In this document: piece after piece, positions 57,217 to 64,000 of the stretch
How the letters are laid out: each line of letters begins with the position of its first letter
How positions within the stretch are numbered: position 1 is the first letter of the stretch
Assembly (NCBI RefSeq): GCF_023715525.1
Contig: NZ_JAMBOG010000008.1
Coordinates: forward strand, 62,001-126,000
Direction of reading: 5' to 3'
Source of the DNA: Kocuria rosea
Lineage (GTDB): Bacteria; Actinomycetota; Actinomycetes; Actinomycetales; Micrococcaceae
DNA length: 64,000 nucleotides
Made by a program: the position numbers and the translations under genes
The notes under the pieces: model-generated
Seen by the model: the letters and a program-made list of their open reading frames with translations, nothing else
Database searches by the model: none
What the model was told of the DNA's origin: nothing

Positions 57217-59388
57217 TCAGGCGCCGGCCAGGCCCATCCGGTCGAGCACCCACGCGTACTCCCACGCCGTGTCCTTCCACTGCGCGTAGCGGCCCGAGGC
57301 GCCCCCGTGGCCGCCGGCCATCTCGCAGCGCAGCAGCACGGGCTCGCCCGAGGTCGTGGCCCCGCGCAGCGCGGCGACCCACTTGGCCGGCTCCACGTAG
57401 AGCACCCGGGTGTCGTTGAGGCTGGTCACCGCGAGCACCGGCGGGTAGGGCAGCGGGCGGACGTTCTCGTAGGGGGAGTAGTCGCGCATGTACCGGTAGA
57501 CGTGCGGGTCCTCGATCGGGTTGCCCCACTCCTCCCACTCCAGCGCCGTCAGCGGCAGGGAGGGGTCGAGGATCGAGGTCAGCGGGTCCACGAAGGGCAC
57601 GGCCGCGAGCGCCCCGCAGTACTTCTCCGGCGCCAGGTTCAGCACCGCGCCCACCAGCAGGCCCCCGGCGGAGCCGCCCATCACCACGATGCGCCGCTCG
57701 TCGACGTCCGGGCGGGCCGCGAGGTGGTCGGTGACGGCCACGTAGTCGGTGAAGGTGTTCGTCTTGTGCAGCTTCTTCCCGTGCTCGTACCAGGCCCGGC
57801 CGAGCTCCCCGCCGCCGCGCACGTGGGCGACCGCCCAGATCACGCCGCGGTCCAGGAGGGACAGCCGGGAGACGGAGAACGCGGGGTCGGTGCTGTGCTC
57901 GTAGGAGCCGTACGCGTACTGGAGCACCGGGGCCGGCGCGGACGGGTCGAGATCGGCCCGCCGCACCAGGGAGACGGGGATCCGGGTGCCGTCCGCGGCG
58001 GTCGCCCAGTCCCGCTCCACCGTGTAGTCGGCGGGGTCGTAGCCGCCGAGGACCGTGGCCTCGCGGCGCAGCAGCGGCTCGGCGGGCAGGGCGACGTCGT
58101 CGCCCGTGGCGCCGGAGACGAACACGTCGTAGACCCGCGGCGGGGTCGTGAAGGACGTGTAGGACAGCCGCACGACCGGAGCGTCGTGCTCGGCGGCCGA
58201 GACGGTCGCGGTGTAGAGCGCCTCCTCGAACGCCGGCTCCACGGGCGCGGCCGCCGCGTCCCCGGCCAGCCCGGCCAGCGGAACGAGCCGGACCCGCAGG
58301 GTCGTGTCCGCGCGCACGGAGACCACCAGGTGCGTCGCGGTGACCGCGCAGCCGTTGACGCGCTCCGTCGCCGACGCCGGCACGACGTCGCGCAGGGGCA
58401 CCTGCGCGACCGGCAGGCCGAGGTGGGCGGGGTCCATGAGGGAGACACGGGAGTTGGGCGCCTCGTGGTCGTGGGTGAGCAGGATCCGCTCCTGCCCGTC
58501 CAGCACGAACGGCTCCGCCTCGTAGAGCACCCGGTCGGTGCGGGGGAGGACCACCCGGAACGGCGCCGCGGGATCGGCGACGGGCTGCAGGCGCACCTCG
58601 GAGTACTCGGAGCAGGCGGCGTCCACGACGATCCAGCGGCGGTCCGCGGACAGCCCCGCCCCCAGCCACATGGCGGGGTCGGTCTCCTCGAGCACGACGA
58701 CGTCGTCGGCCACCGGGGTGCCCAGGACGTGGCGGCGCAGCTGGTGGGGCCGCCAGGTCTCGTCGACCACGGTGTAGTAGACGGCGCGGGCGTCCGGGGC
58801 GAGGAAGGCGCCGTAGAAGGTGCCGGGGATCTCGTCGGCCAGCAGCGCCCCGGTGGTGAGGTCCTTGACCCGCAGGACGAACCGCTCGTCGCCGGCCGTG
58901 TCCTCCGACCACGCCAGCAGGCTCCCGTCCTCGGCGACGTCGAAGCTGCCCAGCGAGTAGAACTCGTGCTTCGCGGACTCCGCGTTGGCGTCGAGCAGCA
59001 CCTGCTCCCCGGCCAGGGGGCTGCCGGGCTCGACGACGGGCGGGGTCCAGTCCGCGAGCAGGTCCCCGGAGACGGCCGCGGGGACGCGGCAGAAGACCTG
59101 GTGCGCCCCGCCCTCGACCGTGCGCGAGAAGTACCACCAGCTCCCGCGCCGGTTGGGCACGGACAGGTCGGTCTCCTGGGTGCGGCCCTTGATCTCCCCG
59201 AAGATGCTCTCCCGCAGCCCCGCCAGGTGGGCGGTGGACGCCTCGGCGTAGTCGTTCTCGGCGGCCAGGTGCCCGAGCACCTCGGGGGACTCCTTGTCGC
59301 GCAGCCACTCGTACGGGTCGGAGAACACGTGGCCGTGGAAGGCGCGCTCGACGGGCTGCCGGCGGATCTGCGGGGGCTGAGCTGTCAT
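57217..59388 (-). CDS. ptrB: Prolyl oligopeptidase family (S9), oligopeptidase-B-like
   Basis: A 723-residue serine peptidase cutting short peptides in the cytoplasm. The N-terminal beta-propeller begins HGHVFSDPYEWLRDKESPEVL. The C-terminal hydrolase has VAHVRGGGELGRAWYEHGKKLHKTNTFTDY (in parts), nucleophile Ser in IVVMGGSAGGLLVGAVLN, and catalytic His near the end in GHGGASGRYAQWKD. This matches oligopeptidase B (cleavage after basic residues). ATG 59388 follows TAGGAT by 6 bases, a leaderless promoter. Confidence 0.93.
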   Translation of the reverse strand: MTAQPPQIRRQPVERAFHGHVFSDPYEWLRDKESPEVLGHLAAENDYAEASTAHLAGLRESIFGEIKGRTQETDLSVPNRRGSWWYFSRTVEGGAHQVFCRVPAAVSGDLLADWTPPVVEPGSPLAGEQVLLDANAESAKHEFYSLGSFDVAEDGSLLAWSEDTAGDERFVLRVKDLTTGALLADEIPGTFYGAFLAPDARAVYYTVVDETWRPHQLRRHVLGTPVADDVVVLEETDPAMWLGAGLSADRRWIVVDAACSEYSEVRLQPVADPAAPFRVVLPRTDRVLYEAEPFVLDGQERILLTHDHEAPNSRVSLMDPAHLGLPVAQVPLRDVVPASATERVNGCAVTATHLVVSVRADTTLRVRLVPLAGLAGDAAAAPVEPAFEEALYTATVSAAEHDAPVVRLSYTSFTTPPRVYDVFVSGATGDDVALPAEPLLRREATVLGGYDPADYTVERDWATAADGTRIPVSLVRRADLDPSAPAPVLQYAYGSYEHSTDPAFSVSRLSLLDRGVIWAVAHVRGGGELGRAWYEHGKKLHKTNTFTDYVAVTDHLAARPDVDERRIVVMGGSAGGLLVGAVLNLAPEKYCGALAAVPFVDPLTSILDPSLPLTALEWEEWGNPIEDPHVYRYMRDYSPYENVRPLPYPPVLAVTSLNDTRVLYVEPAKWVAALRGATTSGEPVLLRCEMAGGHGGASGRYAQWKDTAWEYAWVLDRMGLAGA

Positions 59389-59394
59389 GGGACC

Positions 59395-59400
59395 ATCCTA
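59395..59400 (-). promoter_or_regulatory. -10 of leaderless promoter, S9 peptidase
   Basis: On the minus strand TAGGAT, then GGTCCC (6 bases), then ATG 59388. Confidence 0.55.
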
Positions 59401-59444
59401 GGGAACGCCGCCGCCCGCCCCGCGGCGCCGGCCGGGGCCAGTGC

Positions 59445-59450
59445 CACAAT
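59445..59450 (+). promoter_or_regulatory. -10 of leaderless promoter, CPBP gene
   Basis: CACAAT, then GGCCGC (6 bases), then ATG 59457. Same form as at ligA. Confidence 0.55.
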
Positions 59451-59456
59451 GGCCGC

Positions 59457-60236
59457 ATGAGCACCCCCGCGCACGTGGACCGGCGACCGCCCTCCTTCGG
59501 CTCGACCCGCGCCGACCTGTGGGTCCAGATCCTCCTCGTGCTCGGGGTGTCGCTGGGCGCCTCCGCGGTGTACGCGGTGATCTCCCTGGCCGAGGACCTC
59601 GCCCGGGGCCCGCTCGCCGAGGCGCAGGCGACCCTCAACCCGCCGCTGAGCATCCAACCCGTCTTCGACCTGCTCCGCCAGCTCGCCGGGATCGGCCTGG
59701 ACCTCGTCCCGGTGCTGCTGGCCCTCTACCTGCTCGCCGGCTCGGCGGGGGCCCTGCGCACCGCCGCCCGGCGGATCGGGCTCGACGCGCGGATGCCCCT
59801 GTCGGACCTCGGGCTGGGCGCCGTGCTGTTCCTGCTCATGGGCCTGGGCACGCTGGCCCTCTACGGGGCCGGGCGGGCCCTCGGCGTGACCGCCCAGGTC
59901 ACGACCTCGGGCCTCGCCGAGCACTGGTGGACCGTGCCGGTCCTGCTGCTGTCCGCGCTGCGCCACGCGCTCGTGGAGGAGGTGGTGGTCGTCGCCTTCC
60001 TCGCGGACCGGCTGACCCGCCTGGGCTGGCGCTGGCCGGCGGTGCTGGCGGCCACGGCCCTGCTCCGCGGCGTCTACCACGTCTACCAGGGGATCGGCCC
60101 GTTCCTGGGCAACGTGGTGATGGGCCTGGTCTTCGCGGAGCTCTACCGGCGCACCGGGCGGGTGATGCCCCTCGTCGTGGCGCACTTCCTGCTCGACGCC
60201 GTGGGCTTCCTCGGCAGCGCGTGGCTGCTGGGCTGA
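59457..60236 (+). CDS. CPBP-family intramembrane protein
   Basis: A 259-residue membrane protein with about 7 helices, of the CPBP (CAAX protease and bacteriocin-processing) family. The glutamate pair is in LRHALVEEVVVVAFLADRL, the first His in GVYHVYQGIGPFLGN, and the last conserved segment is VVAHFLLDAVGF. The usual EExxxR arginine is a valine here. Some CPBP proteins are proteases and others have no shown activity; a bacteriocin-immunity role cannot be inferred here. Divergent from the S9 peptidase, 68 bases between starts. Confidence 0.85.
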   Translation: MSTPAHVDRRPPSFGSTRADLWVQILLVLGVSLGASAVYAVISLAEDLARGPLAEAQATLNPPLSIQPVFDLLRQLAGIGLDLVPVLLALYLLAGSAGALRTAARRIGLDARMPLSDLGLGAVLFLLMGLGTLALYGAGRALGVTAQVTTSGLAEHWWTVPVLLLSALRHALVEEVVVVAFLADRLTRLGWRWPAVLAATALLRGVYHVYQGIGPFLGNVVMGLVFAELYRRTGRVMPLVVAHFLLDAVGFLGSAWLLG

Positions 60237-60261
60237 GCCCCGCCGCCCGGTCCGCGCGGGC

Positions 60262-60900
60262 TCAGATGGTGACGGGGCCGTCCGGGGTGGTGAACGTCAC
60301 CGACAGCAGCCCCGGGGTCCCGTCCGGGTAGCGCCACTCGACCTCCACGTCCTGCAGCGCGGTCTCGACCGGCGCGCCCAGCCACTCGGTGACGCGCTCG
60401 GGAGCGCCCGCGATGCACATCCCGGCGAGGCCCACGTCCGTGATCCGGGCCTGCGAGGGGTGCATCTCCGGGGCCGAGTCGAAGCGCACCATGAACGGCA
60501 GCTGCGGATCCGCGATCAGGCCCATGACGCCGATCTGGTGCCACTGCAGGCAGCGCCCGTCCGGGAACACCCGGTGGCCGGCCACCGCCTCGCGGCCCAG
60601 CCGCCGCTCGAAGGGGGCGAGGTCGTCGACCTCCACGACCCAGCCCAGCCAGCCGCCGCCCGCCCGGGACCGGGCGCGCACCGCCTGGCCGAACGGCGCC
60701 TTCTCCGCCGCGGGGTGCTCGAGGACCTCCACGACCTCCACGTACTGGTGGTTGGTCAGCGGCAGGATCATGTTGCGGGTGCCGAAACGGGGGTGCACCC
60801 CGCCCTTGACCGGCTCGATCCCGAGCTGGTCCGCGATCCGCTCGGTGGTGGCGGCCAGACCCTCGGGGCGGCAGGCGTAGGACACGTGGTCGACTCTCAT
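60262..60900 (-). CDS. VOC-superfamily (glyoxalase-like) protein
   Basis: A 212-residue protein starting MRVDHVSYACRPEGLAATTERIADQLG, followed by NMILPLTNHQYVEVVEVLEHPA, FPDGRCLQWHQIGVMG and the C-terminal DVEVEWRYPDGTPGLLSVTF. The His/Glu pattern fits the glyoxalase-like domain group (DUF4062-unlike; PF13468 type). The reaction is unknown. ATG 60900 follows CACGAT by 6 bases, a leaderless promoter. Longer frames to 61044 run into the palindrome upstream. Confidence 0.8.
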   Translation of the reverse strand: MRVDHVSYACRPEGLAATTERIADQLGIEPVKGGVHPRFGTRNMILPLTNHQYVEVVEVLEHPAAEKAPFGQAVRARSRAGGGWLGWVVEVDDLAPFERRLGREAVAGHRVFPDGRCLQWHQIGVMGLIADPQLPFMVRFDSAPEMHPSQARITDVGLAGMCIAGAPERVTEWLGAPVETALQDVEVEWRYPDGTPGLLSVTFTTPDGPVTI

Positions 60901-60906
60901 GGGCAC

Positions 60907-60912
60907 ATCGTG
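60907..60912 (-). promoter_or_regulatory. -10 of leaderless promoter, VOC gene
   Basis: On the minus strand CACGAT, then GTGCCC (6 bases), then ATG 60900. Confidence 0.45.
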
Positions 60913-60964
60913 GCACCGTGTGAGTTGCGTCTCCAAATCGGCCCGCGGCGCGCCCGGGGACCCC

Positions 60965-60990
60965 CGCGGGGCCCGGCGCCGGGCCCCGCG
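60965..60990. repeat. 26-bp perfect palindrome between VOC and met genes
   Basis: The halves CGCGGGGCCCGGC (60965-60977) and GCCGGGCCCCGCG (60978-60990) are exact reverse complements with no loop. It lies in a divergent intergenic region, so it is not an ordinary terminator. Operator or extruding structure; unknown. Confidence 0.7.
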
Positions 60991-61001
60991 CCGGACCCGG
61001 C

Positions 61002-61031
61002 TTGACGCCGTGTTCCCCGAATCCGGAGAAT
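61002..61031 (+). promoter_or_regulatory. Promoter of the metYX operon
   Basis: TTGACG (61002-61007) and GAGAAT (61026-61031), spacing 18. The predicted start, near 61038, coincides with the 5' edge of the riboswitch. Confidence 0.5.
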
Positions 61032-61035
61032 GTGG

Positions 61036-61163
61036 GCAGGTCATGAGCGCCAGCGTCCAAGCCCCAGCTAGCTGGCCGGCAACCCTCCACCGCGGTGGGG
61101 TGCCCTGGGTGAAGACCAGGCTCCTCGCGCCCGGCGAGGCAGCAAGCGCGGGTCCTCGGTGCC
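61036..61163 (+). promoter_or_regulatory. SAM-IV riboswitch
   Basis: The leader contains GGTCATGAGCGCCAGCGTC, then GCTGGCCGGCAACCCTCC, GCGGTGGGGTGCCC, GGGTGAAGACCAGG and GCAAGCGCGGG. These are the conserved core segments of actinobacterial SAM-IV aptamers. It precedes metY, so S-adenosylmethionine should turn off methionine synthesis genes. The exact 3' edge is estimated. Confidence 0.88.
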
Positions 61164-61232
61164 CGGCCGTTCCCCGGTTGCACCGCGACGGCCGGAGACC
61201 GGACCCCTGACTTTCCGCAAGGAGCTCACGGC

Positions 61233-62585
61233 ATGCCCGAGTCCCCCCTTCCCACGCCCGAGAACCCGGCCGGCTGGTCCTTCGAGACCAAGCAGATCCA
61301 CGCCGGCCAGCGTCCCGACCCGGTCACCGGGTCCCGGGCCCTGCCGATCCACCAGACGACGTCCTTCGTGTTCCCCGACGCCCAGGCCGCCGCGGACCGC
61401 TTCGCGCTCGCGGAGCTCGGCCCGATCTACACCCGGATCGGCAACCCCACCACGGAGGTCGTGGAGAACCGCATCGCGGCGCTCGAGGGCGGGGTGGGGG
61501 CGCTCATGCTCGGCTCGGGGCAGGCGGCCACGACGTTCGCGGTGCTCAACGTCGCCGGCGCGGGGGACCACGTCGTGGCGAGCCCCAGCCTGTACGGCGG
61601 GTCGTTCAACCTCTTCAAGTTCACCCTGGCCAAGCTCGGCATCGAGACGACGTTCGTCGACGACCCGGACGCCCCCGAGGCGTGGCGGCGGGCGGTGCGC
61701 CCGAACACCAAGGTCTTCTACGCCGAGACCATCCCCAACCCGCGCAACGACGTCCTCGACATCGAGACCGTCGCGGGGATCGCCCACGAGAGCGAGGTCC
61801 CCCTCGTCGTGGACAACACGGTGGCGACCCCCTACCTGGTGCGGCCCCTCGAGTGGGGCGCCGACGTCGTGGTGCACTCGGCCACCAAGTTCCTCGGCGG
61901 CCACGGCACGGCCATCGGCGGGTTCATCGTGGACTCCGGCAACTTCGACTACGGCCGCTACCCCGACCGGTTCCCCGGCTTCAACCTCCCCGACGAGTCC
62001 TACGCCGGGCTCGTCTACGCCCAGGCGCTCGGCGCCGACGGCCCCTTCGGGGCCAACCTCTCCTACGTCCTCAAGGCCCGGGTGCAGCTGCTGCGCGACC
62101 TCGGCCCGGCGATCTCCCCGTTCAACGCGTTCCTCATCGAGCAGGGGATCGAGACCCTGTCCCTGCGCATGGAGCGCCACGTGGCCAACGCCGGGACGGT
62201 CGCCCGGTGGCTGGAGGCTCGCGAGGACGTGCGCTCCGTGTCCTGGGCGGGCCTGGAGTCCTCGCCGTGGCACGAGCGGGCCCGCAAGTACGCGCCGAAG
62301 GGCGCCGGGTCCGTCCTGGGCTTCGTGCTCGAGGGCGGCCGCGAGGCCGGTGCCGCGTTCGTGGACGCCCTGAGCCTGCACTCCAACGTCGCGAACATCG
62401 GCGACGTCCGCTCGCTCGTCATCCACCCGGCGTCGACGACGCACAGCCAGCTCCTGCCGGAGGAGCAGCTCGGAGCCGGGGTGGAGCCCGGTTTCGTGCG
62501 CCTGTCCGTGGGCCTGGAGAACGTCGAGGACATCCTCGCCGACCTCGAGCAGGGCTTCGCGGCCGCGGCCGGGGCCCAGGAGTGA
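61233..62585 (+). CDS. metY: O-acetylhomoserine sulfhydrylase
   Basis: A 450-residue PLP enzyme of the Cys/Met metabolism family, making homocysteine from O-acetylhomoserine and sulfide. [20 protein letters not shown] at the N-terminus, [30 protein letters not shown], and the PLP Lys in [14 protein letters not shown], then [16 protein letters not shown] at the end. The ATG follows GCAAGGAGCTCACGGC. It is under the SAM-IV riboswitch. The stop overlaps metX as GTGA. Confidence 0.95.
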   Translation: MPESPLPTPENPAGWSFETKQIHAGQRPDPVTGSRALPIHQTTSFVFPDAQAAADRFALAELGPIYTRIGNPTTEVVENRIAALEGGVGALMLGSGQAATTFAVLNVAGAGDHVVASPSLYGGSFNLFKFTLAKLGIETTFVDDPDAPEAWRRAVRPNTKVFYAETIPNPRNDVLDIETVAGIAHESEVPLVVDNTVATPYLVRPLEWGADVVVHSATKFLGGHGTAIGGFIVDSGNFDYGRYPDRFPGFNLPDESYAGLVYAQALGADGPFGANLSYVLKARVQLLRDLGPAISPFNAFLIEQGIETLSLRMERHVANAGTVARWLEAREDVRSVSWAGLESSPWHERARKYAPKGAGSVLGFVLEGGREAGAAFVDALSLHSNVANIGDVRSLVIHPASTTHSQLLPEEQLGAGVEPGFVRLSVGLENVEDILADLEQGFAAAAGAQE

Positions 62586-63766
62586 CCGTGACGGTGCTGC
62601 GCGGGCTCGGCGCGGGGACCCCCGTCCGGGAGGACGGGGTGGCGCGCCACGCCGAGATCGGGACGCTCGAGCTGGAGTCGGGCCACCGGCTGCCCGAGGT
62701 GCGGCTGGCCTACGAGACGTGGGGCACCCTCGCCCCGGACGGCTCCAACGCCGTGCTCGTCGAGCACTCCCTCACGGGGGACGCACACGTGGCCGCGGGC
62801 CGGGCCCGTCCCGGGGCGTCCGAGGCCGAGCGGCGCGCCGCCGAGAGCGCGGGGTGGTGGGAGGGCCTCGTGGGCCCCGGCGCCGCCATCGACACCGACC
62901 GCTACTTCGTGGTCTGCGCGAACATCGTGGGCGGCTGCTACGGGTCCACGGGCCCGGCCAGCCCCGCGCCGCCGAGCGTGGACCCCGAGCGGCGGCCCTG
63001 GGGCTCGCGCTTCCCCATGGTCACCATCCGCGACACCGTGCACGCCGAGGCGGCCCTCGCCGACGCCCTCGGCGTCGAGGCCTGGCGCCTGGTCATCGGC
63101 GGGTCCATGGGCGGGGCGCGGGCCCTGGAGTGGGCCGTGACCTACCCGGACCGGGTCCGGGCGTGCGCCGTGATCGCGGCCTGCGCGCAGTCCAGCGCCG
63201 AGCAGATCGCCTGGGGCCAGGCCCAGAACCTCGCGATCCGCCAGGACCCGGACTTCCGCGGCGGCGACTACTACGACGGGCCCCTCCCCGCGGCCGGCCT
63301 CGGCCTGGCCCGGCGGATCGCCCACATCACGTACCGCTCCGCGGCCGAGCTGCACCACCGGTTCGGGCGCACGCCCCAGGGCGAGGAGCACGTGATCGGC
63401 GCCACGGCCGCCGAGCGCGGGCGCTACCAGGTGGAGAGCTACCTCGACCACCAGGCGTCCAAGCTCGCGGGCCGCTTCGACGCGAACGCGTACCTGGCCG
63501 TCAACGAGGCGCTGATGTCCCACGACGTCGCCCGGGGCCGCGGCACGCTCGAGGAGGCCCTGTCCGTCAGCTCGTGCGAGTGGCTCGTGGCCGCCGTGGA
63601 CTCCGACCGGCTGTACCTGCCGCACGAGTCGGACGTGCTCGCCGCCGCCCTGCCGGGCCGGGTCCGCCGGCGCACCCTGACGTCCCCGTCCGGGCACGAC
63701 GGCTTCCTCCTCGAGTCCCCGCAGCTCGGGAAGCTGCTCGTCGAGACGGTCCTGCGGGAGGCCTGA
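62582..63766 (+). CDS. metX: Homoserine O-acetyltransferase
   Basis: A 394-residue alpha/beta hydrolase-fold acetyltransferase supplying MetY. VRLAYETWGTL, NIVGGCYGSTGPASP, nucleophile Ser in VIGGSMGGARALEWA, DHQASKLAGRFDANAYL, and catalytic His in SPSGHDGFLLE. The GTG at 62582 overlaps the metY stop. Same riboswitch control. Some MetX-annotated enzymes use succinyl-CoA; the pairing with a MetY suggests acetyl. Confidence 0.94.
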   Translation: MTVTVLRGLGAGTPVREDGVARHAEIGTLELESGHRLPEVRLAYETWGTLAPDGSNAVLVEHSLTGDAHVAAGRARPGASEAERRAAESAGWWEGLVGPGAAIDTDRYFVVCANIVGGCYGSTGPASPAPPSVDPERRPWGSRFPMVTIRDTVHAEAALADALGVEAWRLVIGGSMGGARALEWAVTYPDRVRACAVIAACAQSSAEQIAWGQAQNLAIRQDPDFRGGDYYDGPLPAAGLGLARRIAHITYRSAAELHHRFGRTPQGEEHVIGATAAERGRYQVESYLDHQASKLAGRFDANAYLAVNEALMSHDVARGRGTLEEALSVSSCEWLVAAVDSDRLYLPHESDVLAAALPGRVRRRTLTSPSGHDGFLLESPQLGKLLVETVLREA

Positions 63767-63808
63767 GCCGGTCCTGCCCGCCGGGCGCCGCCGTCGGGGC
63801 CCGGGTGG

Positions 63809-63814
63809 CACACT
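63809..63814 (+). promoter_or_regulatory. -10 of leaderless promoter, terminal esterase gene
   Basis: CACACT, then GGTGCC (6 bases), then ATG 63821. Confidence 0.4.
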
Positions 63815-63820
63815 GGTGCC

Positions 63821-64000
63821 ATGACCGACGCCCCCGCCCCGACCGCCGCCCCCTTCGCCGTCTGGAGCAACGACGCCGACGCCCGCCCCGGCACGCCCCT
63901 GCTCGTGCTGCTGCACGGGTACGGCTCGCACGAGCGCGACCTCATGGGCCTCGTGCCCGCCCTGCCCGCGCAGTTCAGCGTCGCGTCGCTGCGGGCGCCG
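63821..64000 (+). CDS. Alpha/beta hydrolase (phospholipase/carboxylesterase family), 5' part
   Basis: Sixty codons before the right edge: TPLLVLLHGYGSHERDLMGLVPALP, the HGYGS oxyanion motif and ERDL of the YpfH/phospholipase-carboxylesterase family. Catalytic residues lie beyond the window. The ATG at 63821 has a leaderless promoter. Confidence 0.75.
   Translation, partial: MTDAPAPTAAPFAVWSNDADARPGTPLLVLLHGYGSHERDLMGLVPALPAQFSVASLRAP

Overview
The window is very GC-rich, with strong G/C preference at third codon positions, many GTG starts, ATGA/GTGA start-stop overlaps and frequent leaderless promoters. With a secreted Rpf-LysM protein, actinobacterial acyl-CoA carboxylase genes (alpha, beta and epsilon subunits), a SAM-IV riboswitch and a fadE5/fadA2/fabG4/htdX-type cluster, it reads as an actinobacterial chromosome, most likely Micrococcaceae (Kocuria-like). 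The genus is inference. There are no rRNA, tRNA, IS or CRISPR features. Both ends cut through genes: nirB on the left and an esterase on the right.

Layout. 1-7 kb: divergent nitrite reductase genes nirB and nirD, a membrane protein, phosphosugar mutase plus purine nucleoside phosphorylase, and an LpdA-type flavoprotein without redox cysteines. 7-8.5 kb: an MHS-family transporter. 8.7-24 kb: an accessory biosynthetic region. A five-gene, mostly 4-bp-overlapping operon on the minus strand encodes SbnA and SbnB (the known route to L-2,3-diaminopropionate, Dap), a membrane protein with three near-identical carrier domains followed by a Pls (epsilon-polylysine synthetase)-like membrane half, a stand-alone truncated-C/A/T protein, and a TauD-type dioxygenase. 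An alpha/beta hydrolase, a large LuxR (LAL) regulator, a phosphopantetheinyl transferase and a type II thioesterase lie next to it. I read this as a split Pls system making an oligo- or poly-Dap, possibly oxidised; it is the most interesting locus here.

24-36.6 kb: acyl-CoA carboxylase alpha subunit, Maf, aldehyde dehydrogenase with a GAF-type regulator, a dicarboxylate symporter, a DUF885 peptidase-like protein, carboxylase epsilon and beta subunits, YciI and the biotin ligase BirA. A near-identical TGTAGGA-type palindrome lies about 105-110 bp upstream of both carboxylase genes. 36.6-41.3 kb: a PH-domain membrane protein, an Rv1264-like adenylate cyclase coupled to a PP2C phosphatase, a CDF-like membrane protein, and an ArsR/SRPBCC pair with a palindrome over the start codon. 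41.3-48.5 kb: a fatty-acyl cluster (FadE5-like dehydrogenase with a long charged tail, TetR, FadA2, FabG4, HtdX) with a palindromic operator between the divergent promoters.

48.5-64 kb: ligA, an inositol-phosphatase-family gene, rpf with a long leader, gatCAB, an S9 oligopeptidase, a CPBP membrane protein, a VOC protein, the SAM-IV riboswitch with metYX, and a truncated esterase. Function calls come from reading translated sequence and motifs; no database search was run.
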